DNA of 64,000 nt from Lentzea atacamensis. Its GTDB lineage: Bacteria; Actinomycetota; Actinomycetes; Mycobacteriales; Pseudonocardiaceae. Numbering within the stretch: position 1 is the first letter of the stretch; every line of letters starts with the position of its first letter. Positions 32,100-41,040 of this stretch are shown here, in pieces. The notes beneath the pieces are model-generated. The model saw only the letters and a list, made by a program, of their open reading frames with translations, did no database searches and was not told where the DNA came from. The DNA lies in assembly GCF_003269295.1 (NCBI RefSeq), contig NZ_QLTT01000003.1:902677-966676 (forward strand), read 5' to 3'. The translations under genes were made by a program, and so were the position numbers.

Positions 32100-33750
32100 G
32101 ACGACCGCCGAGGAACTCGAAGGCCGAACCGGCCAGCCAGCCGCGGCTGATGGTCCGGTAATCGGGTTCGTCGTCCGGTTCGAGCTTCCGCCAGAGACCC
32201 GTCAGGCGATGCCGGGCTGCCGTGCAGTGCACGTCCGCGAGGTCCTGCGCCTCAGCCGTGTCCAGCTGCGCCGTGCGGCTGAGCACCACGCTCGCCGTGA
32301 CCAGCTCCGCCGCGATCCTGCCCACGGTGACGAGGAGATGCTCGTCGGCGCCGGACGTCACCGCATCCGTGTCCCTTGTCTGCGCGCACAACTTGGCGAA
32401 CCAACGGACCTGCTCCGCCACCGCGCCGAGATGGACCTGGTTGCGGAGCGAGAGACCAGTCGCGGACCGCCCGAGATCCACCCGATCGACAGCCGGGCCT
32501 TCACCGTGGGTGCCGGCCAGGATCAGCTGCGCCACCTGGCTGTCGAGCCGGAAGTCGACGTTGCCCGCAGTGCGCAGTACGCGACTGTCCCGCAGCGCCC
32601 GTTCCACCGGCAGCGCAACCGCGCCACGCCGCCGCTTGCTGGCGGCGGTCTCCACGCCCTCGGCGCCCAGCAACGACACCGTGCGATCCGCGGCGTGCCA
32701 CGCAGTCCTGGTCAGCACGTTCTTCGCCACGAACCGTTCCAGCCACCGGTCAGCCAGTCCGGAGCCCACCAGACACCATCGCGCCACGCTGTCCACGGCA
32801 TAGGCGTCCGCCATGGTGGCCGCGACCATCCGCTGGATCCGGGAGTAGTCTCCGAGCGGCCGGTCGTCGACGCGGCGCCGATTGACGAAGTCGCGCGACC
32901 AGGCCAGGCAGTTGCGCACGATCGCGATCGCCGGTCCGCCGGCGAGGTAGATCCTCCCGAGGAAAGCCACCGAGTTCAGCGCCGGCGGGAGCCGCAACTG
33001 ACCGTCGACACCGGACAACACACGATTGGCGGGCACCCGGACCCCGTCGAAACGCAGCGCGCCACTCGGCAGACCCTTGCTGCCGATGAACTCGATCGTG
33101 GACTCGACCGAGAACCCCGGGCTCGCGGTGTCGACGAAACACACACAGACCTGGCCATCCAGCACCGCCGAGACAGCCAGCAGGCCGGCGACTGGGCCGT
33201 TGGCCGTGTAGAGCTTCTCACCGTGCAACAACACCGCCGAGCCATCACCGGTGCGGGTCGCGGTCATCCGCGGCAGCCGGTTGTTCTGCCCTGCCGGATC
33301 GGTGTCGGCGAACCCGGACAGCACCCCGTTGCCGATCCGATCCCGCACCAGCTCCCGCAGCGGTCCGTCCGGCAACACCGGATCAAGGGCACCGGCGCCG
33401 ACTCCAGCGTGAACAGCGACGACCTGCGCGACCGGGACCGACCACGTCGCCATCGCGGTCACCAGCCGCAGCACGTTGTACGGCGATAACGCCGCCTTTT
33501 TCTCGGTGCGGAACGCGGCGGTGAGGAAACCTTCACGGCGTAGCGCGTCGATCAGTCCTGCGGGCAGTTCTCGCGTAGAGTCGATGTCATCGGGATCGAC
33601 CTGCCGCCGCATGAACGTCTCCGCCTGTGCGACCCACTCGTCGCCGACGGCACGATCTGCAGGATCCTGTTCCGGAAACGCGCCGAGCGACTCCATGTCC
33701 AACCGCCCGGTGCGCAGACTGGTGAGCAGCGTCGGTACGTCAACCGGCAT
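32089..33750 (-). CDS. Acyl-CoA dehydrogenase-like flavoenzyme
   Basis: This ~553-residue protein resembles acyl-CoA dehydrogenases. It has an N-terminal helical domain, the FAD/substrate beta domain (G-E-K-L-Y-T-A-N-G-P near 180; V-P-A-N-R-V-L near 245) and a C-terminal helical domain. It is about 150 residues longer than typical members (~390), with the extra length at both ends. The ATG at 33750 with GAAGGG upstream is preferred over an upstream GTG at 33822. It may oxidise or hydroxylate an ACP- or CoA-bound intermediate. Confidence 0.82.
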   Translation of the reverse strand: MPVDVPTLLTSLRTGRLDMESLGAFPEQDPADRAVGDEWVAQAETFMRRQVDPDDIDSTRELPAGLIDALRREGFLTAAFRTEKKAALSPYNVLRLVTAMATWSVPVAQVVAVHAGVGAGALDPVLPDGPLRELVRDRIGNGVLSGFADTDPAGQNNRLPRMTATRTGDGSAVLLHGEKLYTANGPVAGLLAVSAVLDGQVCVCFVDTASPGFSVESTIEFIGSKGLPSGALRFDGVRVPANRVLSGVDGQLRLPPALNSVAFLGRIYLAGGPAIAIVRNCLAWSRDFVNRRRVDDRPLGDYSRIQRMVAATMADAYAVDSVARWCLVGSGLADRWLERFVAKNVLTRTAWHAADRTVSLLGAEGVETAASKRRRGAVALPVERALRDSRVLRTAGNVDFRLDSQVAQLILAGTHGEGPAVDRVDLGRSATGLSLRNQVHLGAVAEQVRWFAKLCAQTRDTDAVTSGADEHLLVTVGRIAAELVTASVVLSRTAQLDTAEAQDLADVHCTAARHRLTGLWRKLEPDDEPDYRTISRGWLAGSAFEFLGGRHGR

Positions 33751-34114
33751 CGCGGGTAGCCCTTCAGGTTCAACGCGGCCTGCAAACACCTCCGGAAAGC
33801 GATCCTGCGCCAGGTAATGCACACCGACAACACAAAAGCGGTCATGTCACCTGACCGGGTCTTCACGGGAGTGATGCCGTGCGCTCCATCCAGTGAGAAC
33901 CTGGGGCGGTGGTGACTCACCGTCAACGTCGTCCGCCAAACGATTCAAGATGCACAAAGCCGGGCAGGATTCGGACACCGCTTCGAAAGAATTTGTGTCA
34001 TCATGCAACGAATCGGGACGAATGTCACTGCCCGTAGCTTCTTCACCGCCCGGCCGAGTGATTGCATCCCACCTGCCCTAGGATATTGAGCGTTGGAATC
34101 GAATTCTTGACCCC
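33751..34114. other. Intergenic region between the dehydrogenase and the PKS relic
   Basis: No gene is seen. The stretch has lower GC than its neighbours and short unrelated frames only. It probably marks the scar of a deletion that removed most of a type I PKS gene between the salicylate synthase and dehydrogenase genes. Confidence 0.4.
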
Positions 34115-34591
34115 TAAGCCGGGTGCTGGCTGCCCAACAACCACTGGGCAACGCCAAGCCGCTCGGGCCCGGTCTTCTGCAAACGATCAGCACAACGACT
34201 CGACGAGCCTGAGTTGCTCCGTTGCACGCCATCAGTGCCGCGTAGCCGTCCCAGATGGCACCGGTGAACACACCGGTCCGGCTTCCCGCCAGCGTCGAGG
34301 GGACGACGCCGGCGTCCTCCAGCGCTTCCCAGCACAACTCCAGCATCAGCCGCTGGTGTGGATCCATGGCCGCCGCCTCACGCGGCGAGACGCCGAAGAA
34401 ATCAGCGTCGAACAAGTCGATCCGGTCGAGGAAACCGCCGAGGCTTCCCGGGGCGGTGCTGATCCGGTCGGCCGGGGCCGCTGCGTCACCAGCATCCGCC
34501 AGAACTCGTCCGGACTGTTGGCTCCTGGTAGGCGGCACGCTATGCCTATGACGGCGATTGGCTCCGCAGCGTCATGCCGGCAGTGCGGCAT
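34115..34591 (-). pseudogene. Type I PKS ketosynthase relic (N-terminus)
   Basis: From the ATG at 34591 the frame reads [14 protein letters not shown], then a frameshift near 34485. The second frame gives [32 protein letters not shown] and [11 protein letters not shown]. This is the first ~150 residues of a modular PKS ketosynthase. The active-site Cys region and everything after it are missing. The start overlaps the end of the salicylate synthase gene by 20 bp, as in an intact operon, so the PKS was once the next gene. Confidence 0.85.
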
Positions 34592-36938
34592 GGTCGCCTC
34601 CGTGGTGGGCGGGGACGAGGTGAGGTGCGACGCTGCGGAGTTTTTCGCATGTTTCTTCGTATTCCCGTTCGGGTCGTGACTCGGCGACGATGCCGGCGCC
34701 GGCACGTAGCCATTGGCGGCCGTCCTTCTCGAAGACGGTGCGTAGCACCAGGCCTGCGTCGAGCGCGCCGTCGCTTGAGGCGGTCAGAACGGCGCCGGCG
34801 TACAGGTCGCGGGGGTTCGGTTCGGTGCGGGCGATGTAGTCGCGTGCTGCGGCTTTGGGGATTCCGGAAGCGGTGACTCCGGGATAGACGGCCTCCAGTG
34901 CGTCCCAGGCGGTGTGATCGGCTGAGAGTCGCCCGCTCACTCGTGAGGCGAGGTGTTGCACGCTGCCGCGTTCCTTGACCGACAGCAGTTCGTTGACGAC
35001 GACCGAGTCCGGCGCGCAGACCTGCCGCAGCTCGTCGCAGGCCGCCTGTACGGACAGGGTGTGTTCGAGGAGTTCTTTGGGATCGCTGAGCAGTTCCTGG
35101 CGCAGCCGCAGGTTCTCGTGCGGGTCGGTGCCGAGTGCTCTGGTGCCGGCCAGTGGCTGGGTGGAGACGATCCGGTCGGGCCCGGCTTGCAGGACGGTCT
35201 CGGGACAGAACCCCGCCGCGGTGATGCCGCTCATCTTGAGCAGGAAGGATCTGGCAGGTGTGTTGGCCGCGCGGCCTCGCAGGTAGGTGCTGGGGATGTC
35301 GATGGCGGACGGCACGGGAACAGATCGGGACAGAATCACTTTCCGGAAGTGGTCGTCGTGGATTTCCCGGACGGCGGCGGCGACGGCGTCGCAGTACCAG
35401 TCGCGATCGGAGCTGATGTCCACGGTGACCGAACCGGGTGGGCGCGCGGGGAGGTCTGCGGTGAGGGTTCGGCGGATGGCCTGTCGCAGATGCTGGTCGG
35501 CGCAGGTGATCAGCGCGGTGCCGGCCGAGATGCGTACCTCGGTCTGCGGCACGATCAGCTGGGCGAGATCGTCGTCACCGGTGCGGTCTGGTTGACCGGC
35601 CTCGAAAGCGATCCAGCCGTAGGCGGTCCATCTCGGCATGGGCAGCTCTGCCAGGGCCTCACCGAGAGCTCGCAGTGGTCGTGACGTCCAGGTGCGGGAG
35701 TGCTCGTCCCCGGCGTGGGTGCGGCGAATGCGCGTCGCGTCCAGGGTGACCGAGGCCAGCACGCCACCGGCCACCGTCCAGACGCCGCCTCGTTCGTAGA
35801 CCATGTAGGTGTCGAACAGGCCGGTGCGAGCGAGGGCGACTGCGCGGTCGGCTGGTGAACCGGTGATGCTCACCGCTTCGGTCCGCGTCCGCGCGGTCGC
35901 GTGCCCGCTGTGACCCCTGCGCCGGCGCCGGGCGGCCGACGCCTGGCCCAGCTCCGTCAGGACCTCGGCGGTCGCCGGCCAGCTCAGGCAGGAGTCGGTG
36001 ACGCTGCGCCCGTGCTCCAGAGTCCGGCCGGGCACCGGTTCCTGCCTGCCAGGCAGCAGGAAGCTCTCGATCATGACGCCGCGGATGGCCTGGTCGCCGC
36101 CTGCGACCTGCCCGGCGATGTCGTGGGCGACGGCGGCCTGGCGTTCGTGGTCCTTGCCGCTGTTGCCGTGGCTGGCGTCGACGACCAGCCGCTCGGGCAG
36201 CGACGCCGAGCGCAGCAACCGCCGGGCCTCCTCGATCGCCGAGGCGTGATGGTTCGATCCGTGTGTGCCGCCGCGCAGTACGAGATGACAGTGCCGGTTG
36301 CCGGGAGTCCGCCGGACGCAGAGCTGTCCGTTCTGATCGACGTCGAGGAGGGCGTGACCGCGTTCGGCGACCAGGATGGCGTTCACAGCCGCCTCCACGC
36401 AGCCGTCGGTGCGGTTCTTCATGCCGATGGGCATGGCCAGCCCGCTGGCCAGCTGACGGTGGGGGAGGCCGCGCTGGACGATGTCCGCCATGATCGATCT
36501 GGCCAGCCGGAAACCCGACATGGGGTCGGGCTGGCCGTCCACGACCGGGACGGTGGACAGACCGGGCCAGCCCGTCGCGGTCCGGGCCTTCTCGAAGTAG
36601 GCGCGCATCACCACGACCAGGTCCTCGGACAGCTGTCCGGCCAGCGCCGTCAGGTGGTCGGCATAGTCGAGCGCGGAGTCGTGGTCGTGGATCGAGCAGG
36701 GACCGACGATCACCAGCAGACGGTCGTCGGCGCCGTCCAGCACGTCGCGGATCGACCGCCGCGCCCGGCGCACCACCTCCGCCGCGTCCTCGGTGAGGGG
36801 TACCAGTTCCCGCAACGATGCCGGGCTCGTCATGGGCTCACAGATCGCGCGGTCCGCCCACACCATCGAGTCCAGGGCCAGAAGGGCCTGCCGTGCAACG
36901 ATCTCAGCCGCTGTGTCCGGCGTGTCGACGGTGGTCAT
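34572..36938 (-). CDS. DAHP synthase-salicylate synthase fusion
   Basis: This 788-residue fusion starts at the ATG at 36938. Residues 1-335 are an AroG-type class I DAHP synthase: V-G-P-C-S-I-H-D (78-85), M-R-A-Y-F-E-K, M-K-N-R-T-D-G, D-A-S-H-G-N-S-G-K (254-262), M-I-E-S-F-L, S-V-T-D-S-C. Metal ligands Cys81, His257, Glu291 and Asp315 are present. The segment that should hold G-A-R-T-T-E-S is missing between G-L-P and H-R-Q-L-A-S-G-L (~159-168). Residues ~354-788 are a MbtI/Irp9-like salicylate synthase: R-K-V-I-L-S-R, V-N-E-L-L-S-V, G-S-V-Q-H-L, V-T-A-S-G-I-P-K, G-A-G-I-V-A-E-S. The protein should convert chorismate to salicylate; the DAHP synthase half may be inactive. Confidence 0.9.
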   Translation of the reverse strand: MTTVDTPDTAAEIVARQALLALDSMVWADRAICEPMTSPASLRELVPLTEDAAEVVRRARRSIRDVLDGADDRLLVIVGPCSIHDHDSALDYADHLTALAGQLSEDLVVVMRAYFEKARTATGWPGLSTVPVVDGQPDPMSGFRLARSIMADIVQRGLPHRQLASGLAMPIGMKNRTDGCVEAAVNAILVAERGHALLDVDQNGQLCVRRTPGNRHCHLVLRGGTHGSNHHASAIEEARRLLRSASLPERLVVDASHGNSGKDHERQAAVAHDIAGQVAGGDQAIRGVMIESFLLPGRQEPVPGRTLEHGRSVTDSCLSWPATAEVLTELGQASAARRRRRGHSGHATARTRTEAVSITGSPADRAVALARTGLFDTYMVYERGGVWTVAGGVLASVTLDATRIRRTHAGDEHSRTWTSRPLRALGEALAELPMPRWTAYGWIAFEAGQPDRTGDDDLAQLIVPQTEVRISAGTALITCADQHLRQAIRRTLTADLPARPPGSVTVDISSDRDWYCDAVAAAVREIHDDHFRKVILSRSVPVPSAIDIPSTYLRGRAANTPARSFLLKMSGITAAGFCPETVLQAGPDRIVSTQPLAGTRALGTDPHENLRLRQELLSDPKELLEHTLSVQAACDELRQVCAPDSVVVNELLSVKERGSVQHLASRVSGRLSADHTAWDALEAVYPGVTASGIPKAAARDYIARTEPNPRDLYAGAVLTASSDGALDAGLVLRTVFEKDGRQWLRAGAGIVAESRPEREYEETCEKLRSVAPHLVPAHHGGDHAALPA

Positions 36939-37729
36939 CTGCCGCGCCTGCCGCGAACGCTGATCATGGGGTAGGACTGGACCGCGAATCCCGGATCGCC
37001 CAGCATGGACCAGAAAAGCCGGAGATCTTCCTCGGTGACACCGTGCTCCAGAATCCGGCCGGCCAGTTGCGTGGTGTTGGCGTGGTGCAGACTCGCTCCC
37101 ACGCTGCCCCCAGGCCATGCCATGGCGAACGTGGTGGCCGCCACCTCGCCGAGCCCGGCCCGCACGAACTCGCCGAACACCTTCCGGCCCCACGTCACAT
37201 CCGCCCCGGACGCGGTGAGCGACGCGAGGAACGCGGCGTGCACCCGCTCGAAGATCGCTTCCACGCCCTCACGGGGAGTCATCAGGACCGGGGTCCACGA
37301 ACAGTCGAACTCGTCCAGGACGAGCCATCCCCCTGGCCGCAGTGACCGGACCAGGCGTTGCAGGACCTGACGTCGTTCGGGCAGATGCAGCAGCACGAGA
37401 CGGGCGTGCACGAGATCGAACTCCGCCTCCGGCAATGGGTCGCCGACCACGTCATGCCGCAGCACCTGGACGTTCGGGCAGGACAGAAGCCCGGGGGTGA
37501 GCTGACCGGGCTCGATGTCGGTGACGGTGACCCGGCCGCCCGGTCCGGTCGTTCCCGCCAGCCAGAGCGCGATCGAACCGCCGCCCGCACCGATTTCCAG
37601 GCAGTTCCACCCGGCGGTCAGACCGGTGTGCTGCAACGAATCCCAGGTCGCGGCGTCATAGCAGGATTCGAGGGCTTCGAAGCGTTCAACCGTTTCGGCG
37701 GCAGCGTTGTCGAGCGCATACCCGTGCAT
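36935..37729 (-). CDS. SAM-dependent methyltransferase
   Basis: This 264-residue class I methyltransferase has the SAM motif L-E-I-G-A-G-G-G-S near residue 45, then V-T-D-I-E-P and R-L-V-L-L-H-L-P. AAAGGA precedes the ATG at 37729, and the stop overlaps the next gene by ATGA. It is the first gene of the salicylate/polyketide operon and is likely to methylate an oxygen or carbon of the final product. The C-terminal half has the W-S-M-L-G-D-P-G-F-A region often seen in small-molecule methyltransferases. Confidence 0.9.
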   Translation of the reverse strand: MHGYALDNAAAETVERFEALESCYDAATWDSLQHTGLTAGWNCLEIGAGGGSIALWLAGTTGPGGRVTVTDIEPGQLTPGLLSCPNVQVLRHDVVGDPLPEAEFDLVHARLVLLHLPERRQVLQRLVRSLRPGGWLVLDEFDCSWTPVLMTPREGVEAIFERVHAAFLASLTASGADVTWGRKVFGEFVRAGLGEVAATTFAMAWPGGSVGASLHHANTTQLAGRILEHGVTEEDLRLFWSMLGDPGFAVQSYPMISVRGRRGR

Positions 37730-37786
37730 AGGATCGGTCCTTTTTCGTTTGTCGCAGTGGAACCTCGTGATGTCTGCAGGTGAAAT

Positions 37787-38039
37787 CGTGATCAGTGGGC
37801 GTAGGATGAGCGCCGGTGATGTCGGAAAAAGGTCATGCGGGCTCAGTGTGCATCTACCCGACACGCCCCGCGAACGTGCGCACAGGGGTTTTCTTCCATG
37901 CCGTCATGACGGATTGATTCCGCAGGGCATGGCGGCTTTGTTGAGATATTTCACGTCGTGATGTCACGAGTGCCCTGAGGGTCGTTGACGACAGTGATCA
38001 CTGCATCAGCTCTTTCGGTGCGAATCTTTCATGATCACT
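37787..38039. promoter_or_regulatory. Three TGATCA motifs upstream of the biosynthetic operon
   Basis: GTGATCAGTG (37788-37797), the perfect 12-bp palindrome CAGTGATCACTG (37992-38003) and ATGATCACT (38031-38039) share the core TGATCA. A second palindrome, CCGTCATGACGG, is at 37901-37912. The 450-bp gap upstream of the methyltransferase is the natural place for operon control. The binding protein is unknown. No other gene is seen between 37730 and 38450. Confidence 0.35.
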
Positions 38040-38449
38040 CCGGAGGGTCGGGTAGGGGAATCCTTCCGAGCGGGCCCACGGCAGAGAGAGCCTATGGCGG
38101 TCGACCAAGCACAGGAAGATTTGTAGCCCGTCTGGCCTACTGCATGTCATCTAGGTGGGAGTGTCAAATCCCGTGAGGTCGGTTCGTGGATCAGAACTCC
38201 GGCCGGGTTGGGAATGATCTCGCCCGTGCTTGGGTGCATGGAACGCGACCCGCGCCGACGGTCAAGAGGGTCCTGCGGTCATTTGAATTTCGTATCGCGC
38301 TGCATCGGCTGTGCTGTCTGGTTTGCACGTTGGACCGGTCTGTTGTCGGATTGTGCCTTGTCGTCACCCTGTGTTTCCCTAACCGGTTGGGCAGGCGTCG
38401 TACCAGCGCTACGGCGAGCGCCGCGCGGTCCGTCCGAACGAGGGCAGGG

Positions 38450-38790
38450 AGTGGTTCGGCGCAGAGTTGTGGGACCCTGCGGGTTGTCGATTGTCCCGAG
38501 TTCTTCGCTGTTCGGTGATCCAGATTCGCGACCTGGTGCGTTTGGCGAAACCGGGCTTGGCCAGGATGCGGTCGACATGGCCTTCGGTGGTGCGCTGGGC
38601 GATCACGAGCCACTCGGCGATCTGCTTGTTGGACAGCCCCTCGGTGACCAGTTCTGCGACCTGTCGTTCCCACCCGATCACTTGCCGCCGCAGCCCCCCG
38701 CGGACCCTGCCCCAGTCTCTCAAACCCGGCCAGATCGAATGCCTCGACGTAGCTCGACGGGACCGCCTGGGTGGAGTCATCCACGAGTAT
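38450..38790 (-). pseudogene. LuxR-type regulator relic
   Basis: The minus strand encodes a LuxR C-terminal [25 protein letters not shown], then [13 protein letters not shown] preceding frame ([12 protein letters not shown]) is out of register. It resembles the end of a large LuxR-family (LAL-type) regulator, possibly the former activator of the adjacent operon, cut off by the IS3 remnant upstream. Confidence 0.65.
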
Positions 38791-38805
38791 CGCCATGCAG
38801 CTCAA

Positions 38806-39292
38806 CCGGCGCGTATACGGTTTTCGGTACGCACAGCGTCGAACAACGCGTTCGCCCGATACGCCCGCTCGAGTTCTGCCTTGGTGACCGGCCGGCACGC
38901 CATCGGTAGTACGGCTGTCGAGCGATGTTCAAGACCGGCACGTCACCGCGACGGAATCCCGTCTGTGGCGAGCTCGTTCACAAGCGGGTAGAGCCTTTTC
39001 CCGGCAGGTTCGCCTGCGACAGATACGCGGTCGCGCGCCGCAGGACCCTCGTTCTCCTGCTCCAGCAGCTTGATCCGCTTGCGGGCCTCGCGCAGCTCGG
39101 TCGAGTCGCTGCGGCTCACACCGGGTTTGGTGCCTTCGTCGGTGTCGGCTTGCGCAGCCATTTGAGCAGGTCATCGGGCGGACCCGAAGTCCTTGGTGAT
39201 CGGCTCGACGGTCACGCCGGGCTCGCGGTTACGGGCGACCTGCGCGACATCGTCGCGGAACTCATGAGGTAGGGCTTGGGCACAGCTACATC
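38806..39292 (-). pseudogene. IS3-family remnant, copy B (orfA and start of orfB)
   Basis: Reading the minus strand from 39292: V-P-K-P-Y-L, then frameshifted A-R-N-R-E-P-G-V-T-V, S-T-E-L-R-E-A-R-K-R-I-K-L-L-E-Q, P-L-V-N-E-L-A, and I-A-R-Q-P-Y-Y-R-W-R-A. This is orfA and the first part of orfB of an IS3 element related to the remnant at 26967. It has several frameshifts and no catalytic D-D-E part. Confidence 0.7.
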
Positions 39293-39362
39293 CTCCCAGC
39301 TCACCATCACGGCAAGCCAACTCAGATGACCTGCCCCACCGGAAGGGTTCCAGTCGTCGTGG

Positions 39363-40229
39363 CTAACTAGCAGCGGTGATGGTCTCGCGGTCAGAGCGTA
39401 GTTCGTACTCGATTGGGGTGAGGTAGCCGAGGGCGGAGTGCCGTCGTCGGCGGTTGTGGAAGATCTCGATGTAGTCGAAGATCGCGTTGGCCAACTCCAC
39501 GCGGGTCTTCCATCGTTGACGGTTCAGTAGCTCGATCTGCATGGATGACCAGAAGGATTCCATCATCGCGTTGTCGAGGCCGTCTCCGACTGTTCCGAAG
39601 GATGGCAGGAGGCCGGCTGAGCGGATCTTGTCGCCGAAGACCCAGGAGGTGAACTGGGTTCCGTGGTCGGCGTGGACGATGCCTCCGGGCTCGGGGCGCC
39701 GGTTGCGGATGGCCATGTCGAGTGCGTTGACGACCAGGGTTGAGTCCTGTTTGGAGTCGATAGACCAGCCCACGATTCGACGGCTGAACGCATCGAGGAC
39801 CGCGGCGCAGTAAAGCCATCCTTCCCTTGTCCTGTGCTGGGTGATGTCGGTGACCCATAGTTCGTTCGGTTTCAGTCGATGGAACTTGCGGTTCACCAGG
39901 TCGCCGGCGGTGGCGACGCCGCGGAGCTGTTTGACCCGTGTTGGACCGGGAAGTCCGTGGATGCCGGCCTGGTTCATCAGTAGCCATACGGTTCGCTCGC
40001 AGACGGTGATGCCCATGCCGAGAGTGAGTTCTGCGTGCACCCGTCGATGGCCGTAGGTGCCGCGTGAGGCGACGTGCACTTCCCGGATCACGCCGGTCAG
40101 CCAGCGGCGTCGCAGTTCCGTCGGCGTGGTCGGTGTTCGTTTGGCCTTGTAGTAGTTCTGGCGCGCGACCCCGAGGACGCGACAGGAACGGTCGACCGGA
40201 ATCCCGGCGTCGGTGAGCCTGTCGATCAT
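39363..40229 (-). CDS. IS3 transposase orfB (DDE integrase)
   Basis: This 288-residue transposase has an HTH_21-like N-terminus (Y-G-H-R-R-V-H-A-E-L) and an rve integrase core with the catalytic residues Asp (W-V-T-D-I-T), Asp (H-A-D-H-G-T-Q-F) and Glu (M-M-E-S-F-W). The end N-R-R-R-R-H-S-A-L-G-Y-L-T-P is family-typical. Its start overlaps orfA by four bases; in IS3 elements the two are usually joined by programmed -1 frameshifting, although ATGA re-initiation is also possible. It is complete and probably active. Confidence 0.95.
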   Translation of the reverse strand: MIDRLTDAGIPVDRSCRVLGVARQNYYKAKRTPTTPTELRRRWLTGVIREVHVASRGTYGHRRVHAELTLGMGITVCERTVWLLMNQAGIHGLPGPTRVKQLRGVATAGDLVNRKFHRLKPNELWVTDITQHRTREGWLYCAAVLDAFSRRIVGWSIDSKQDSTLVVNALDMAIRNRRPEPGGIVHADHGTQFTSWVFGDKIRSAGLLPSFGTVGDGLDNAMMESFWSSMQIELLNRQRWKTRVELANAIFDYIEIFHNRRRRHSALGYLTPIEYELRSDRETITAAS

Positions 40230-40522
40230 CGGGTAGAACCTTTTGGGCGGGGACGCTCCTGCCCCAGGAACGTCGCCGCCTGACGCACGATCAACAACTC
40301 GGTCTCGAGCTCATGGATCCGCCTTCGAGCGGCGCGCAGCTCGACGGACTCGCTGCTCGGAGTGCCAGGAATCTCGCCGCGATCGATCCGGTCCTGCTTG
40401 ACCCACTTCGACAACGTCACCGGATGGATACCCAGGTCCACCGCGGTCTGCTTCTGCTCTTTGCCAGCTCGGACCAACGCGACGGCGCGCGCTCGGAACT
40501 CAGCGGGGTACGGACGGGGCAC
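40226..40522 (-). CDS. IS3 transposase orfA (HTH protein)
   Basis: This 98-residue protein has P-Y-P-A-E-F-R-A-R-A-V-A-L-V-R-A-G, an HTH (Q-T-A-V-D-L-G-I-H-P-V-T-L-S-K-W-V), and a C-terminal leucine-zipper helix (E-L-R-A-A-R-R-R-I-H-E-L-E-T-E). It provides DNA binding and oligomerisation for the transposase of the element at 39327-40591. Confidence 0.94.
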   Translation of the reverse strand: MPRPYPAEFRARAVALVRAGKEQKQTAVDLGIHPVTLSKWVKQDRIDRGEIPGTPSSESVELRAARRRIHELETELLIVRQAATFLGQERPRPKGSTR

Positions 40523-40597
40523 AGTGCACAGCCTCTCGAACAGGCCGCCAGTTAGCTACCAACTCTGGAACCCATCCAGTAGGGCAGGTCAAGATGT

Positions 40598-41040
40598 CAC
40601 CTGACGGTGCAGCAGACCCGACCGTTTGGTCTGCGGGTGCTTGGTGTTGGCTTCGTCGGCGGTGCGGGAGCCGAAGCTGTGGCCGCTGACTTCTTGGGTC
40701 TGGATGAAGGTGTGGAGGTCGACCAGTACCTCGTGCACGGGTTGGGGTGACCAGATCCATTGGGAGACGGGTTGCGCTTGTTTCCGACGGATTTGCGGGC
40801 GCGGCCGTTCCACACCATGTGCCCGGTGTACTTCGGGTTGGTGAGAATGTCGCGCACGTTGGAGTAGGTCCACAGGCCGACCGCCCGTGACGGAGTGTGG
40901 GTGAGGGCGGCGGGTTGGTCACCAGATCTCGGTTGAGCCGGTCGGCGATTGGTTGGTAGCCGAGTCGCTCCTCCAGTCGCCACTCGAAGATCCACTTGAC
41001 TATCGGGCCTCGGCCGGGTTGGGTTCGAGGAACTTTTCAA
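40598..41040 (-). pseudogene. Large serine recombinase relic
   Basis: In mixed frames the minus strand gives R-A-V-G-L-W-T-Y-S-N-V-R-D-I-L-T-N-P-K-Y-T-G-H-M-V-W-N, the recombinase-domain signature of large serine integrases. S-G-H-S-F-G-S-R-T-A-D-E-A follows in another frame. The catalytic resolvase domain and C-terminus are absent, and several frameshifts are visible. The IS3 element inserted at its downstream end. Confidence 0.7.

Larger units (their letters stand above)
39327..40591 (-). mobile_element. Intact IS3-family insertion sequence with 42-bp inverted repeats
   Basis: The element is 1,265 bp. The left end (39327-39368) and right end (40550-40591) are imperfect 42-bp inverted repeats; both begin TGACCTGCCC when read inward and share GGGTTCCAG and GCTAACT. 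The target duplication AGA is seen on both sides (39324-39326 and 40592-40594). It carries orfA and orfB on the minus strand, both open. It inserted next to recombinase debris and looks recent. Confidence 0.92.

Noticed and set aside
31402..33489. Plus-strand frame of ~695 residues
   Set aside because: Opposite the P450 and acyl-CoA dehydrogenase genes; no motif and no plausible start.
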